From Williamsia sp. CHRR-6 (GTDB lineage Bacteria; Actinomycetota; Actinomycetes; Mycobacteriales; Mycobacteriaceae), in assembly GCF_018474015.1 (NCBI RefSeq), contig NZ_JAHCSG010000002.1, positions 310,001 through 374,000 of the forward strand: a stretch of DNA of 64,000 bases, in the 5' to 3' direction. Below, piece by piece: positions 26,450-34,352 of the stretch. The notes beneath the pieces were generated by a model that was not told where the DNA came from, ran no database searches, and was given only the letters and a program-made list of their open reading frames with translations. The position numbers and the translations under genes were made by a program. How positions within the stretch are numbered: the first letter of the stretch is position 1; every line of letters starts with the position of its first letter.

Positions 26450-27100
26450 ATGTATACGACAGACGAGAGCTCGGCGGTTCTGCGGATCCTGCCTTCCTTG
26501 GATTCCGACGCCGGCAGTGATGCAGTGAACGCCGCCCTGCAGGTGAGCCCCGAGGATGTGGTGGCCGCTGAGCGCGCCGCCGCCAACGCGGCGTCAGCTG
26601 ACCGCGCGGCGGGGCTGGGCACCCAGCAGCTCGGGCGCGCCCTGGTGGTGGTGGTCGACGACCGGGCCGCCCACGGTGAGGATCAGACCCTGATCGGGCC
26701 GCTGGTGTGTGAGCTGTTGGAGGAGGCGGGGTTCCATGTGGACGCCACCGTCGCGGTGGCGGCCGACGAGGTGGACATCCGCAATGCGCTCAACACCGCT
26801 GTCATCGGTGGCGTCGATCTGGTCATCTCGGTTGGTGGCGTGGGCGTGGGTCCGCGCGACGTGACTCCGGAGGCCACCACCAGCTTGCTGGATCGCTCGT
26901 TGCCGGGCATCGCGGAGTCGGTCCGTAGTTCTGGCCTGGCCGCCGGGGCCACCGATGCGGGGCTCTCGCGCGGGGTGGCCGGCATGTCGGGTCAGACCCT
27001 GGTGGTGAACCTGGCCAGCTCCCGGGCGGCGGTGCGTGACGGCATGGCGACGGTGACGCCGTTGGCCCAGCACATCATCGAATCCATCAGCACCTTCTGA
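26450..27100 (+). CDS. moaB2: MoaB/Mog-like molybdopterin-binding domain protein
   Basis: 216 residues. The core from about residue 65 (RALVVVVDDRAA) has the MogA/MoaB fold with the motif ISVGGVGVGPRDVTPEAT; the usual TGG-G motif is SVGG here. The N-terminal 60 residues are an extra helical extension. The start ATG directly follows the pepD stop, so it is translationally coupled. M. tuberculosis has the same pepD-moaB2 pair, which suggests a role outside cofactor synthesis, as no other molybdopterin gene is near. Confidence 0.88.
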   Translation: MYTTDESSAVLRILPSLDSDAGSDAVNAALQVSPEDVVAAERAAANAASADRAAGLGTQQLGRALVVVVDDRAAHGEDQTLIGPLVCELLEEAGFHVDATVAVAADEVDIRNALNTAVIGGVDLVISVGGVGVGPRDVTPEATTSLLDRSLPGIAESVRSSGLAAGATDAGLSRGVAGMSGQTLVVNLASSRAAVRDGMATVTPLAQHIIESISTF

Positions 27101-27170
27101 TCCTCTCGGATCGTCAGATCAGATGAACGCACGGTGAACACGGCATTGATACATGGGGAAACTTCGCCCC

Positions 27171-27347
27171 ATGGATGAGGTGGATCACAATGCGCAGCGC
27201 CGCCGGATCGCCGAGATCTTCGGTGACGATCTTGTGGCGGTGACGCGTGATGAGGTGGGCCTGGCAAGCGGTGGCGGCCCTGGCGATGCCGCTGACAATG
27301 CCTCTGACCAGTGGTTGCAGGAGAACCGGCCGCCACATCACGGCTGA
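27171..27347 (+). CDS. Small conserved actinobacterial protein of unknown function
   Basis: 58 residues from ATG 27171 (an in-frame ATG at 27153 would add six). It begins with charged MDEVDHNAQRRRIAEIFGDD, has a short low-complexity middle, and ends SDQWLQENRPPHHG. Similar endings (WL followed by a PPHHG tail) occur in small proteins I recall from mycobacteria and relatives, which supports a real gene. No domain or function is recognised. No strong ribosome-binding site is visible. Confidence 0.6.
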   Translation: MDEVDHNAQRRRIAEIFGDDLVAVTRDEVGLASGGGPGDAADNASDQWLQENRPPHHG

Positions 27348-27725
27348 ACGTTTGTCACACCAGCACCACGGTTCCCAACGACTTCTCGCGGTGGACTGGT
27401 TTCGACCGTTGCGGTGTTAACGATTTTTCACCGGTTGTGCAGGCACTTCGCGACGCGCCCGGTAGGAAGTGTTGTTCGTAGGCGTTGCCCAAGCTAACCT
27501 CCTCCCTGGATGAGCGGGGTCTCACAGTTTGATGGGTCCCGAACAGCCGACACAGTGTCGTTGAGATCACGTGGGGGATTTCGCGGGGCGAAGTTAACGC
27601 ACCCGAAACACCGTGCAATGTGATCGTCAAGGTCTCGCGACACTATTTCGCAGAACCGTCAGGTCTCTCCGGGCTCACGCTTCGGCTGCGCCTGGATAAA
27701 CACGCACTTCCTCGAGAGGGAACGA
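27348..27725. other. Intergenic region upstream of the MspA porins
   Basis: 378 bp without a convincing gene. It is less GC-rich than its surroundings in places, as expected for a regulated promoter. A short palindrome (CGACAC, one base, GTGTCG) lies at 27548-27560. The GAGAGGGAACG sequence before 27726 is the porin ribosome-binding site. No clear -35/-10 pair could be assigned. Confidence 0.5.
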
Positions 27726-28331
27726 ATGAGCAAGATGAGCAACTCTGGTCTGCGCCGCGTTGTCGGCGCGGCTGCCGTCGCCGCGGTTGCCGCCGTCGGA
27801 CTCGCCAGCATGGGCGCCGGCAACGCCGCCGCAGGACCGCTGCCCGGTGGATCGAAGACCACCATCGGCCTGGACGGCACCGCCGTGAAGATCACCCGCT
27901 CAGGCGAAGGCATCTACCCGGTTCCCTCCGTTGCCAACAACGGTGTCGGTCGTGCCGCTGAGATCAGCGGCAACTACTTCGCGAACGTCAAGGGTGACGC
28001 CGAAGGCGTGTTCGACGTGGGTTACCTGATCGGGTGTCAGGTCAACATTTCCAGCCTCTCCTTGGGCGGCAGCACCGCTCTCAACCTCACCGCCGGCACC
28101 TTCACCCTGAACGGCAACGTCTCGATTCCCCTCACGCCTGGTACCACTACGAAGGTGGTCTTGGCCGAGAAGTCCATCAAAAAGGGCGTGTCCGCGGTGC
28201 AGTTCAAGCGTCAGGACATCCAGATCCAAGGTTGCGGAGGCGCCGCGATTGCCCGCTCGTTTGCGACTGTCGAGCTCCGTGGTGACTACTACGTGCAGTC
28301 CACCCTGTATGGGACTCCCGTCAACTTCTGA
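27726..28331 (+). CDS. MspA-family outer-membrane porin (first copy)
   Basis: 201 residues. A Sec signal peptide ends near residue 36 (GNAAA before GPLPGG). The mature part starts with the MspA-type LPGGSKTTIGLDG and has the family's alternating beta structure, ending in an aromatic residue (YGTPVNF). MspA proteins form octameric pores in the mycolic-acid outer membrane for small hydrophilic nutrients. Two cysteines (LIGCQV, IQGCGG) are present, unlike mature MspA of M. smegmatis, and could form a disulfide. It is followed at 69 bp by a second porin. Confidence 0.9.
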   Translation: MSKMSNSGLRRVVGAAAVAAVAAVGLASMGAGNAAAGPLPGGSKTTIGLDGTAVKITRSGEGIYPVPSVANNGVGRAAEISGNYFANVKGDAEGVFDVGYLIGCQVNISSLSLGGSTALNLTAGTFTLNGNVSIPLTPGTTTKVVLAEKSIKKGVSAVQFKRQDIQIQGCGGAAIARSFATVELRGDYYVQSTLYGTPVNF

Positions 28332-28400
28332 TCTCCGAACGCTGGACACATACACCATTCTTGATCCGCAGGCCCGCGGACGAACCTCTGAAGGGGAATA

Positions 28401-29084
28401 ATGAACAACAAGATCGTGCGCCGCACGGCTGGCGCGGTTGCTATCGCCAGCGTTTCAGCGGTTGCCATGGCCAGCATGGGAACGGGCGCTGCCTCGGCCC
28501 AGCGTCTGCCGGGTGGCTTCATCACTCAGACTCTGGTCGACGGGACGAAAATCACCGTGTCGCTGAAGGACGAGTCAGTCCGTTATGCCCGTAAGGTGGT
28601 GGCCTCGCCCACGACGCGTAACGTGTGGCTGTCTGGCAAGGTTCTGGTCACAGCGACTGGCTCAAAGCCCTCGGTTTCGATCACGCCCTCCTACGTCGTG
28701 GGTTGCCAGGTCACCTTCGACGCTGGTGTCACGGCGGGGGTTCAGGGCAACGGCGCGCCCGATCCACAAGGCGGTACCGTCATTACCCCCGACAATGAGG
28801 GTGGCAACAACGCGGGCGGAAGCTTCACCCTGGGGCCCGGCCAAGCCCGCACGGTCCCGATGATCGACTACACCGAGACCAACGACTACGGCATCGACTC
28901 CACCGTCAACTCGACAGGCTTCGATGGAAATCGTGGCGGCGTTGCCTACAGCGAAGTCCAGTTTGGCATTGATGGTTGTGCCGGTTACGCGTCGGCCAAG
29001 GCCAAGATCGAGGTCTCGGTTTCCACGGATGCGGTTGACGGCTACGTCACCCTGTTCGGTAAGCCGTTCACCCTCGGTGGCTGA
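28401..29084 (+). CDS. MspA-family outer-membrane porin (second copy)
   Basis: 227 residues with a signal peptide cut near residue 33 (ASA before QRLPGG). It shares the MspA core and two cysteines (VVGCQV, IDGCAG) with its neighbour but has a longer central loop rich in Gly, Asn and Asp (residues about 113-135), which could shape the pore entrance or eyelet. AAGGGGAATA precedes the ATG. A strong terminator follows, so the two porins probably form one operon. Different subunits might form separate or mixed pores. Confidence 0.9.
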   Translation: MNNKIVRRTAGAVAIASVSAVAMASMGTGAASAQRLPGGFITQTLVDGTKITVSLKDESVRYARKVVASPTTRNVWLSGKVLVTATGSKPSVSITPSYVVGCQVTFDAGVTAGVQGNGAPDPQGGTVITPDNEGGNNAGGSFTLGPGQARTVPMIDYTETNDYGIDSTVNSTGFDGNRGGVAYSEVQFGIDGCAGYASAKAKIEVSVSTDAVDGYVTLFGKPFTLGG

Positions 29085-29132
29085 TCGGCGGAACGCACCC
29101 TGCGCCTAACGCGCAGTAGTGCTCTCGCAGAG

Positions 29133-29161
29133 GGGGAGCGGCCCACATCGGGTCGCTCCCC
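29133..29161 (+). terminator. Terminator after the porin genes
   Basis: A 12-bp stem with one G-T pair (29133-29144 with 29150-29161), 5-base loop, followed by TTCT. It starts 49 bp after the second porin stop. Confidence 0.8.
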
Positions 29162-29197
29162 TTCTGTCACGTCTGGATGCGTTCGGATTCATCAACG

Positions 29198-29217
29198 GGC
29201 GGTGATACGTCACCGCC
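29198..29217. promoter_or_regulatory. Perfect palindrome upstream of the DUF3263 gene
   Basis: GGCGGTGA and TCACCGCC around a 4-base centre, 168 bp before the DUF3263 start. It could be an operator for the following operon or a weak hairpin. No regulator is assigned; the kinase-regulator operon downstream is one candidate. Confidence 0.35.
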
Positions 29218-29384
29218 GAAAAGTGCTGGGAATGGGTCGATTTCCAGACTCGGGTGGGTAAGCCGACCTATTGCGTCCGACATGACCGAAAGCAGTGGCA
29301 CAGGTGTGGATCGATGTGCACAATGGTGGCCTGCACGCCCGGGGGGCGCGTGCTGAACACCATCACTTCGACAAAAGACGGCGC

Positions 29385-29657
29385 ATGACTGTGAACATCG
29401 ACCTGGCACGTCACTCGACCACCGAGACCGGCTCGCGTGCCACGCACGACGAGTTGATCGACTTCGGGCTCGGCTGGTTTCAGCGCGGGGGCGGGCCGGC
29501 AGAGGCCATTCGCGAGCGGTTCGGGCTCAGCGAACGCGAGTACTTCACCCAGCTGCGCCACCGGCTCGATGGCATCGACACCGACGAGGTCCCGCGTCGG
29601 GTGGTCGAACAGATGAAGGCGGTGTGCCGCAAGCGTCTGTGGCTGGCCCGCGCATGA
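29385..29657 (+). CDS. DUF3263-family protein
   Basis: 90 residues from ATG 29385; a 120-residue reading from 29295 adds a low-complexity, non-conserved leader. The core DELIDFGLGWFQRGGGPAEA followed by IRERFGLSEREYFTQLRHRL matches DUF3263, a small family found in actinobacteria that looks like a helix-turn-helix, but whose function is not established. It precedes the LytS-like gene by 16 bp and could be cotranscribed. Confidence 0.85.
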   Translation: MTVNIDLARHSTTETGSRATHDELIDFGLGWFQRGGGPAEAIRERFGLSEREYFTQLRHRLDGIDTDEVPRRVVEQMKAVCRKRLWLARA

Positions 29658-29673
29658 TGTGTGCTGCGCACCC

Positions 29674-30825
29674 GTGAGTGATTTTGTACCGCGGGCGGGC
29701 CTTTTTCGCTCACGAGCGCGCAGTGCACTCACCACAGCCTCGTTGGCGGCTCGACCGTTGCGCGGCGGTCTCGACGCCCAATCCGCGGCGCTGGCCGCGC
29801 CACATCTGCGCACGCTCACCGAGTCCGACGCGGTGGGGCTCGCCGACGCCGACGGGGTCACCCTCGGGTGGCACGGCGGTCCCGGTGCCGGCGCGGAATC
29901 GATTGTCGCCCAGACCTTTGCCGCCGAGGCCGCGCGTGCGGCCGATCAGGGTCGCCGCATCCTGATCACCGACACCGCCCGTTTGGATCCGGGGCTGCGC
30001 TCGCTGGTGGTGCAGCCGCTGCTCGACGACACCGGTGCGCTGGGGGTGTTGGGGGTGGCCGCGCGCACGGTGCCTGGACCGGGGACGCTCGCCGCGCTCA
30101 CCGAGGTGGCGCGGTATGTGAGCGACCAACTCGAACTCGCCGAACTCGACGCATCCCGGGCTCGCCTCGATCGTGCCGAGGTACGTGCGCTGCGTGCCCA
30201 GATCAGCCCACACTTCATCTACAACGCACTCACCACGGTCGCCTCGTTCGTCCGCACCGATCCCGATCGGGCCCGCGAGTTGATCCTCGAGTTCGCCGAC
30301 TTCACCCGATACTCGTTTCGCACCGCAGGCGAATTCACCGTCCTGTCCGACGAACTGCGCAACATCGACCGCTACCTCACCCTGGAACGAGCCCGATTCG
30401 GTAGCGCGCTGGAGGTGCGACTCCAGGTGGCCCCCGAGGTGCTACCGGTGGTGCTGCCGTTCCTGGCGTTGCAGCCGCTGGTGGAAAACGCGGTCCGACA
30501 CGGCATCTCCGGCACGGCCTCCGGTGGGACGATCACCATCGTGGCCGCCGACGCCGGCACCGACTGCGTCATCAGCGTCGAGGACGACGGCAAAGGGATG
30601 GACCCCGAACTGCTGCGCTCGGGGGCCATCGACGCAGTGGTGCCCAGCGGCAGCGGTTCGACCACCGCCGGGGCCGAGAGCGCGCACGTGGGTCTGGCCA
30701 ACGTCGACGATCGGCTGCGCGCGGCGTTCGGCAACGACTACGGGCTGGTGGTCGAGACCGCCCCCGGTGCGGGCACCAAGGTGACCATGCGGATACCCAA
30801 GTTCCGTCCCGGCGTCACCGCATGA
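29674..30825 (+). CDS. LytS-type histidine kinase with GAF-like domain, soluble
   Basis: 383 residues from GTG 29674 (GTG 29659 is an alternative). It has no membrane helix. Residues about 45-155 look like a GAF sensor domain. The His_kinase domain has the phospho-acceptor His180 in QISPHFIYNALTTV, then LTLERARFG and the ATPase motifs LVENAVRHGI, DDGKGM and GLANVDDRLRAAFG. Classic LytS has a multi-helix membrane sensor, missing here. The partner regulator lies 19 bp downstream and two symporters follow, so it likely measures a cytosolic organic acid or energy signal and sets transporter levels. Confidence 0.9.
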   Translation: MSDFVPRAGLFRSRARSALTTASLAARPLRGGLDAQSAALAAPHLRTLTESDAVGLADADGVTLGWHGGPGAGAESIVAQTFAAEAARAADQGRRILITDTARLDPGLRSLVVQPLLDDTGALGVLGVAARTVPGPGTLAALTEVARYVSDQLELAELDASRARLDRAEVRALRAQISPHFIYNALTTVASFVRTDPDRARELILEFADFTRYSFRTAGEFTVLSDELRNIDRYLTLERARFGSALEVRLQVAPEVLPVVLPFLALQPLVENAVRHGISGTASGGTITIVAADAGTDCVISVEDDGKGMDPELLRSGAIDAVVPSGSGSTTAGAESAHVGLANVDDRLRAAFGNDYGLVVETAPGAGTKVTMRIPKFRPGVTA

Positions 30826-30844
30826 CCGAGCCCGCCATGACACG

Positions 30845-31657
30845 ATGTCGAGCGTGACGCAAGTCTCCGACAGCAGAGCCGACGGCGCCCATCGCGGGCT
30901 GACGGTGCTCGCCGTCGACGACGAGCTGCCCGCACTCGACGAACTGCGCTACGCGCTACGCGAGCAGCACGCCATCACCGATGTCCTCACCGCCGCTGAC
31001 GCCACCACCGCGTTGCGTTTGATCACTGATCGCGCCGACATCGACGCAGTGTTCCTCGACATCAACATGCCCGGTCTCAGTGGACTGGAACTCGCCGGTG
31101 TGCTTGCTGCGTTCGCCGACCCACCGGCGATCGTGTTCGTCACCGCCCACGACGACCGAGCGGTGGCCGCCTTCGAACTCGGTGCAGTGGACTACCTGCT
31201 CAAACCGTTGCGCGCCGAACGGGTGACTCAGGCGGTGGCCCGAGTCGCCGCGCGCGCAGGTACCGGCGACCGCAGAGACCGCGCAGCCGCCGAGACACCC
31301 GACGACGAGATCATCGCCGTCGAGGTGGGCGGGGTGACCAGCCTGGTGCCGCGGTCATCGGTGGCGTGGGTGGAGGCCGAGGGCGACTACGCCCGACTGC
31401 ACACCGCCACCGGCTCGCACCTGGTGCGTATCCCGCTGTCCACGCTGGAAAGCCGTTGGGCCCCGGCCGGATTCATCCGAATCCACCGATCGTTCCTGGT
31501 GGCGATGGCACTGGTGACCGGGATTCGCAGCCGCGGCTCGGGCACGGTGGTGTGCCTGGCGGTGGGCGGTCAGCCGGTGGAGTTGCCGGTCAGTCGACGC
31601 CACACCCGCGACCTGAAGGATCGTCTGGTGGGCGGCTCGCCCGGGTCGCGCCGATGA
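30845..31657 (+). CDS. LytTR-type response regulator
   Basis: 270 residues. The receiver domain has acidic residues DDE at 25-27, phospho-acceptor Asp72 in VFLDINMPG, and LLKPLRAERV with the conserved lysine. The C-terminal LytTR domain (about 155-260) has VAWVEAEGDYARLHT and FIRIHRSFLVAM. It should bind direct repeats upstream of the transport genes. The next gene starts in an ATGA overlap with its stop, so it is coupled to the transporter part of the operon. Confidence 0.93.
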   Translation: MSSVTQVSDSRADGAHRGLTVLAVDDELPALDELRYALREQHAITDVLTAADATTALRLITDRADIDAVFLDINMPGLSGLELAGVLAAFADPPAIVFVTAHDDRAVAAFELGAVDYLLKPLRAERVTQAVARVAARAGTGDRRDRAAAETPDDEIIAVEVGGVTSLVPRSSVAWVEAEGDYARLHTATGSHLVRIPLSTLESRWAPAGFIRIHRSFLVAMALVTGIRSRGSGTVVCLAVGGQPVELPVSRRHTRDLKDRLVGGSPGSRR

Positions 31658-32016
31658 CCACGCCGCGGCCCCGGGAACGGGTGGTGCTCGCGCAGCGGCG
31701 GGGCGCGCGTCGGGTACGAACCCGGGTAGAGGTGGTGGAGCAGACCGAGATCGGGGAGGCGTTCATCCGGGGACTGATGCGTGCGCAACTGGGGCTGGCG
31801 CTGCGACTGGCCGGGGCCACCGCACTGCTGTTGGGTGCGCTGCCACTGCTGTTCGCGCTGATCGACCCGTTGAGCCGCATCACCGTCGCCGGTATCGCGC
31901 TGCCGTGGGTGATCCTGGGGGTGGCGGTGTATCCGATGCTGCTGGGCGCGTGCTGGGTGTACAACCGCCTCGCCGATCGCAACGAGCAAGAGTTCGCCGA
32001 GTTGATCGACGACTGA
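31654..32016 (+). CDS. Small two-helix membrane protein ahead of the symporter
   Basis: 120 residues starting at the ATGA overlap at 31654. A basic N-terminus of about 45 residues precedes two hydrophobic helices (LALRLAGATALLLGALPLLF and WVILGVAVYPMLLGACWVYN) and an acidic tail NEQEFAELIDD. The plan resembles DUF485 proteins, which accompany acetate-type symporters; a more typical DUF485 gene precedes the second symporter here. It overlaps the symporter start by one base, implying coupled synthesis. Confidence 0.85.
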   Translation: MTTPRPRERVVLAQRRGARRVRTRVEVVEQTEIGEAFIRGLMRAQLGLALRLAGATALLLGALPLLFALIDPLSRITVAGIALPWVILGVAVYPMLLGACWVYNRLADRNEQEFAELIDD

Positions 32017-33770
32017 TGCTCGACATCACCACCACCTCGGCGCCGCCGGCCACCGTCGTAGCGGTGATCGCGGCCGCAGTGGCCGCCGTGGCCATCGGCG
32101 CCTACGGGGTTCGGCTGGCCCGCACCACATCTGACTTCCTGGTCGCTTCCCGCAGCGTGGGACCGCAGTGGAATGCGGCCGCCATCTCCGGGGAATACCT
32201 GTCGGCGGCATCCTTTCTCGGGGTGGCCGGGCTGATAGCCAAGTACGGTGCCGACGCGCTGTGGTATCCGATCGGGTTCACCGCCGGGTATGTGGGTCTG
32301 CTGCTGTTCGTGGCCGCCCCACTGCGTCGATCGGGCGCCTACACCGTGCCCGACTTCGCGGAGTTCCGTTTGGGGTCAGTGGGTTTGCGTCGCCTGGCCA
32401 CCGCGATGGTGGTGGTCATCTGCGTGCTGTACCTGGTGCCGCAACTGCAGGGCGCGGGCCTGACGTTGAACATCCTGCTGGGTCTGCCGCCGTGGGTGGG
32501 TGCGGTGGTGGTCGGTGGGGTGGTGATCGCCAACGTCGTGGGCGGCGGCATGCGTTCGGTCACCTTCGTACAGGCCTTCCAGTACTGGCTCAAGCTCACC
32601 GCCATCGCCGTGCCCGCAGTGGTACTCGGGCTGCATCTGTACCTCGGCGACCGTCCACCGGCCACCGACACCCCCGCCACCGTGGCCACAGACACCCGAC
32701 TACAGGTGAACACCGATGTGACGCTGCGCGTTTCGACGCCGCTGTCGGTGCAGATCGACGGCCGGGTGGACGGCCGACCGGTGAACGGACCCATCCGGCT
32801 CGCCCCGGGCGAGCACCGGGTGGACGCCGAGAGCCGAGTGCTGTTGCCCGCCGGTGCCACGGTTCCACAGGTGGCCGGTGCCCCGTCCACCTATGCGCAA
32901 TGGGCCCGTCCGGGTTGGGGTTTCGGTGGCGAGCACCCCATGTATCAGGTGTATTCGCTGATCATCGGGATCTTCCTGGGCACCATGGGACTGCCGCATG
33001 TGCTGGTGCGCTTCTACACCAACCCCGACGGCCGCGCGGCACGCGCCACCTCGATGGCGGTGGTGGCGCTGCTGGGTGTGTTCTACCTGTTTCCCACCGT
33101 GCTGGGCGCGGTGACCCGGCTGTGGGTGCCGCAGCTGCTGCTCACCGGGACATCGGATGCGGTGGTGCTGCTGTTGCCCGGCGGGGTGCTGGCGGGGATC
33201 TGGGGACAACTGTTGGCGGCGTTGGTGGCCGCCGGTGCGGTGGCGGCGTTTCTGGCCACCGCGTCGGGGTTGTTGGTCAGCGTGGCCGGTGTGGTGAGCA
33301 CCGATGTGCTGCGCGGGCGGGTCCGCGACTTTCGCATCGCCTCGGTGCTGACCGGCCTGGTGCCGATCGCGTTGGCCGTGGCGGTCTCGTCGATCGACCT
33401 CTCACGCACCGTCGGGTTGGCCTTCACCGTCGCCGCCTCCACCCTGTGTCCGCTGCTGGTGCTGGGCATCTGGTGGCGCGGACTGACCGCCGTCGGTGCT
33501 GCCGCGGGTCTGGTGGTCGGCGCGGTGACCGCGGGTTCGGCGGTGGTGGTCACCGCGGCGTCCGGACTGCTCGACGACGTGCTGCACGGCTGGCCTGAGG
33601 TGCTGCTGAGCTATCCGGCCGCGATCAGCGTGCCGCTGGCGTTCGCCACCATGGTGGCCGTGTCGATGCTGACCGCAGGTCGCGTGCCCGCTGATGTGGG
33701 CCGCATCCTCACCCGCCTGCACGCACCCGAACGTCTAGGCGTGGGCCGCGACCGCGAGACCACCCTCTGA
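32016..33770 (+). CDS. Sodium:solute symporter with extracytoplasmic insertion
   Basis: 584 residues of the SSS family. The N-terminal SDFLVASRSVGPQWNAAAI and GEYLSAASFLGVAG are typical of acetate/pyruvate-type symporters. Between helices, residues about 212-305 form a hydrophilic beta-rich insertion (TPLSVQIDGRVDGRPVNGP) absent from the second symporter. The conserved GTMGLPHVLVRFYTNPD follows. It probably imports a monocarboxylate with Na+. Coupled to the small membrane protein upstream. Confidence 0.9.
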   Translation: MLDITTTSAPPATVVAVIAAAVAAVAIGAYGVRLARTTSDFLVASRSVGPQWNAAAISGEYLSAASFLGVAGLIAKYGADALWYPIGFTAGYVGLLLFVAAPLRRSGAYTVPDFAEFRLGSVGLRRLATAMVVVICVLYLVPQLQGAGLTLNILLGLPPWVGAVVVGGVVIANVVGGGMRSVTFVQAFQYWLKLTAIAVPAVVLGLHLYLGDRPPATDTPATVATDTRLQVNTDVTLRVSTPLSVQIDGRVDGRPVNGPIRLAPGEHRVDAESRVLLPAGATVPQVAGAPSTYAQWARPGWGFGGEHPMYQVYSLIIGIFLGTMGLPHVLVRFYTNPDGRAARATSMAVVALLGVFYLFPTVLGAVTRLWVPQLLLTGTSDAVVLLLPGGVLAGIWGQLLAALVAAGAVAAFLATASGLLVSVAGVVSTDVLRGRVRDFRIASVLTGLVPIALAVAVSSIDLSRTVGLAFTVAASTLCPLLVLGIWWRGLTAVGAAAGLVVGAVTAGSAVVVTAASGLLDDVLHGWPEVLLSYPAAISVPLAFATMVAVSMLTAGRVPADVGRILTRLHAPERLGVGRDRETTL

Positions 33771-33772
33771 CC

Positions 33773-33852
33773 CGTCGACCGTGCCGAAATAGGGCGTCGA
33801 CCGTGCCGAAGTAGGGCGTCGACCGTGCCGAAACAGGGCGTCGACCGTGCCG
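33773..33852. repeat. Intergenic tandem repeat, 22-bp unit, 3.6 copies
   Basis: Three full units (33773-33794, 33795-33816, 33817-33838) and a 14-base partial copy, each starting CGTCGACCGTGCCGAA and ending AGGG, with changes only at two positions. It begins 2 bases after the symporter stop codon. It is non-coding in the forward direction; a minus-strand reading through it is an artefact of the repeat. Confidence 0.9.
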
Positions 33853-33992
33853 TTCGTCGTGTCATGGCGACCGTTCGGCGCACAGTTCGACAGTTCGGCG
33901 TGTGACCGGGACAACACCGCGCGGGTGTGACGCACACCTCATTACGGTCAGCCACATCACCAGTAGGTCCACCACCAGCACAGGGGAGTGCC

Positions 33993-34352
33993 ATGACCAC
34001 ATCCGACCTCAGTTCGGCGCCGGACGCGAAACCCGCCCCCGACGCCGACGCGTTCATCGCCATGCAGGCCAGCCCCGAGTTCCAGGAACTGCGCCGTCGG
34101 CTGCGGTCCTTCGTGTTCCCGGTGACCGGGCTGTTTCTGGCCTGGTTCGCCGCCTACGTGCTGCTGGCCACCTACGCCGAGGACTTCATGGCTACCAAGG
34201 TGTTCGGCAACATCAACGTCGGTCTGCTGCTCGGGTTGGGACAGTTCGTGACCACCTTCGCCATCACCGCGATCTACGTACGCTTCGCCAACCGTGAGCT
34301 CGACCCCCGCGCCGAAGCCATCCGCAACGAGCTGGAAGGACCGAGCGCATGA
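33993..34352 (+). CDS. DUF485-family membrane protein
   Basis: 119 residues from ATG 33993, preceded by GGGGAG. The segment ASPEFQELRRRLRSFVFPVTG, two membrane helices and the ending FANRELDPRAEAIRNELE are characteristic of DUF485 proteins (like E. coli YjcH), which are always encoded before an ActP-type symporter. It is coupled to actP by an ATGA overlap. It probably helps assembly or activity of the symporter. Confidence 0.94.
   Translation: MTTSDLSSAPDAKPAPDADAFIAMQASPEFQELRRRLRSFVFPVTGLFLAWFAAYVLLATYAEDFMATKVFGNINVGLLLGLGQFVTTFAITAIYVRFANRELDPRAEAIRNELEGPSA

Noticed and set aside
27355-27630. Minus-strand 91-codon frame before the porins
   Set aside because: No ribosome-binding site, domain or conserved composition; it covers a probable promoter region.
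29295-29384. Longer N-terminus for the DUF3263 protein
   Set aside because: The added 30 residues are low-complexity and the ATG at 29385 starts the conserved part.
33773-33852. CRISPR array
   Set aside because: Units are directly adjacent with no unique spacers, and no cas gene is present.
33735-33935. Minus-strand frame through the 22-bp repeat with a repeated peptide
   Set aside because: The peptide repeat only mirrors the DNA repeat; no start site or homology supports translation.
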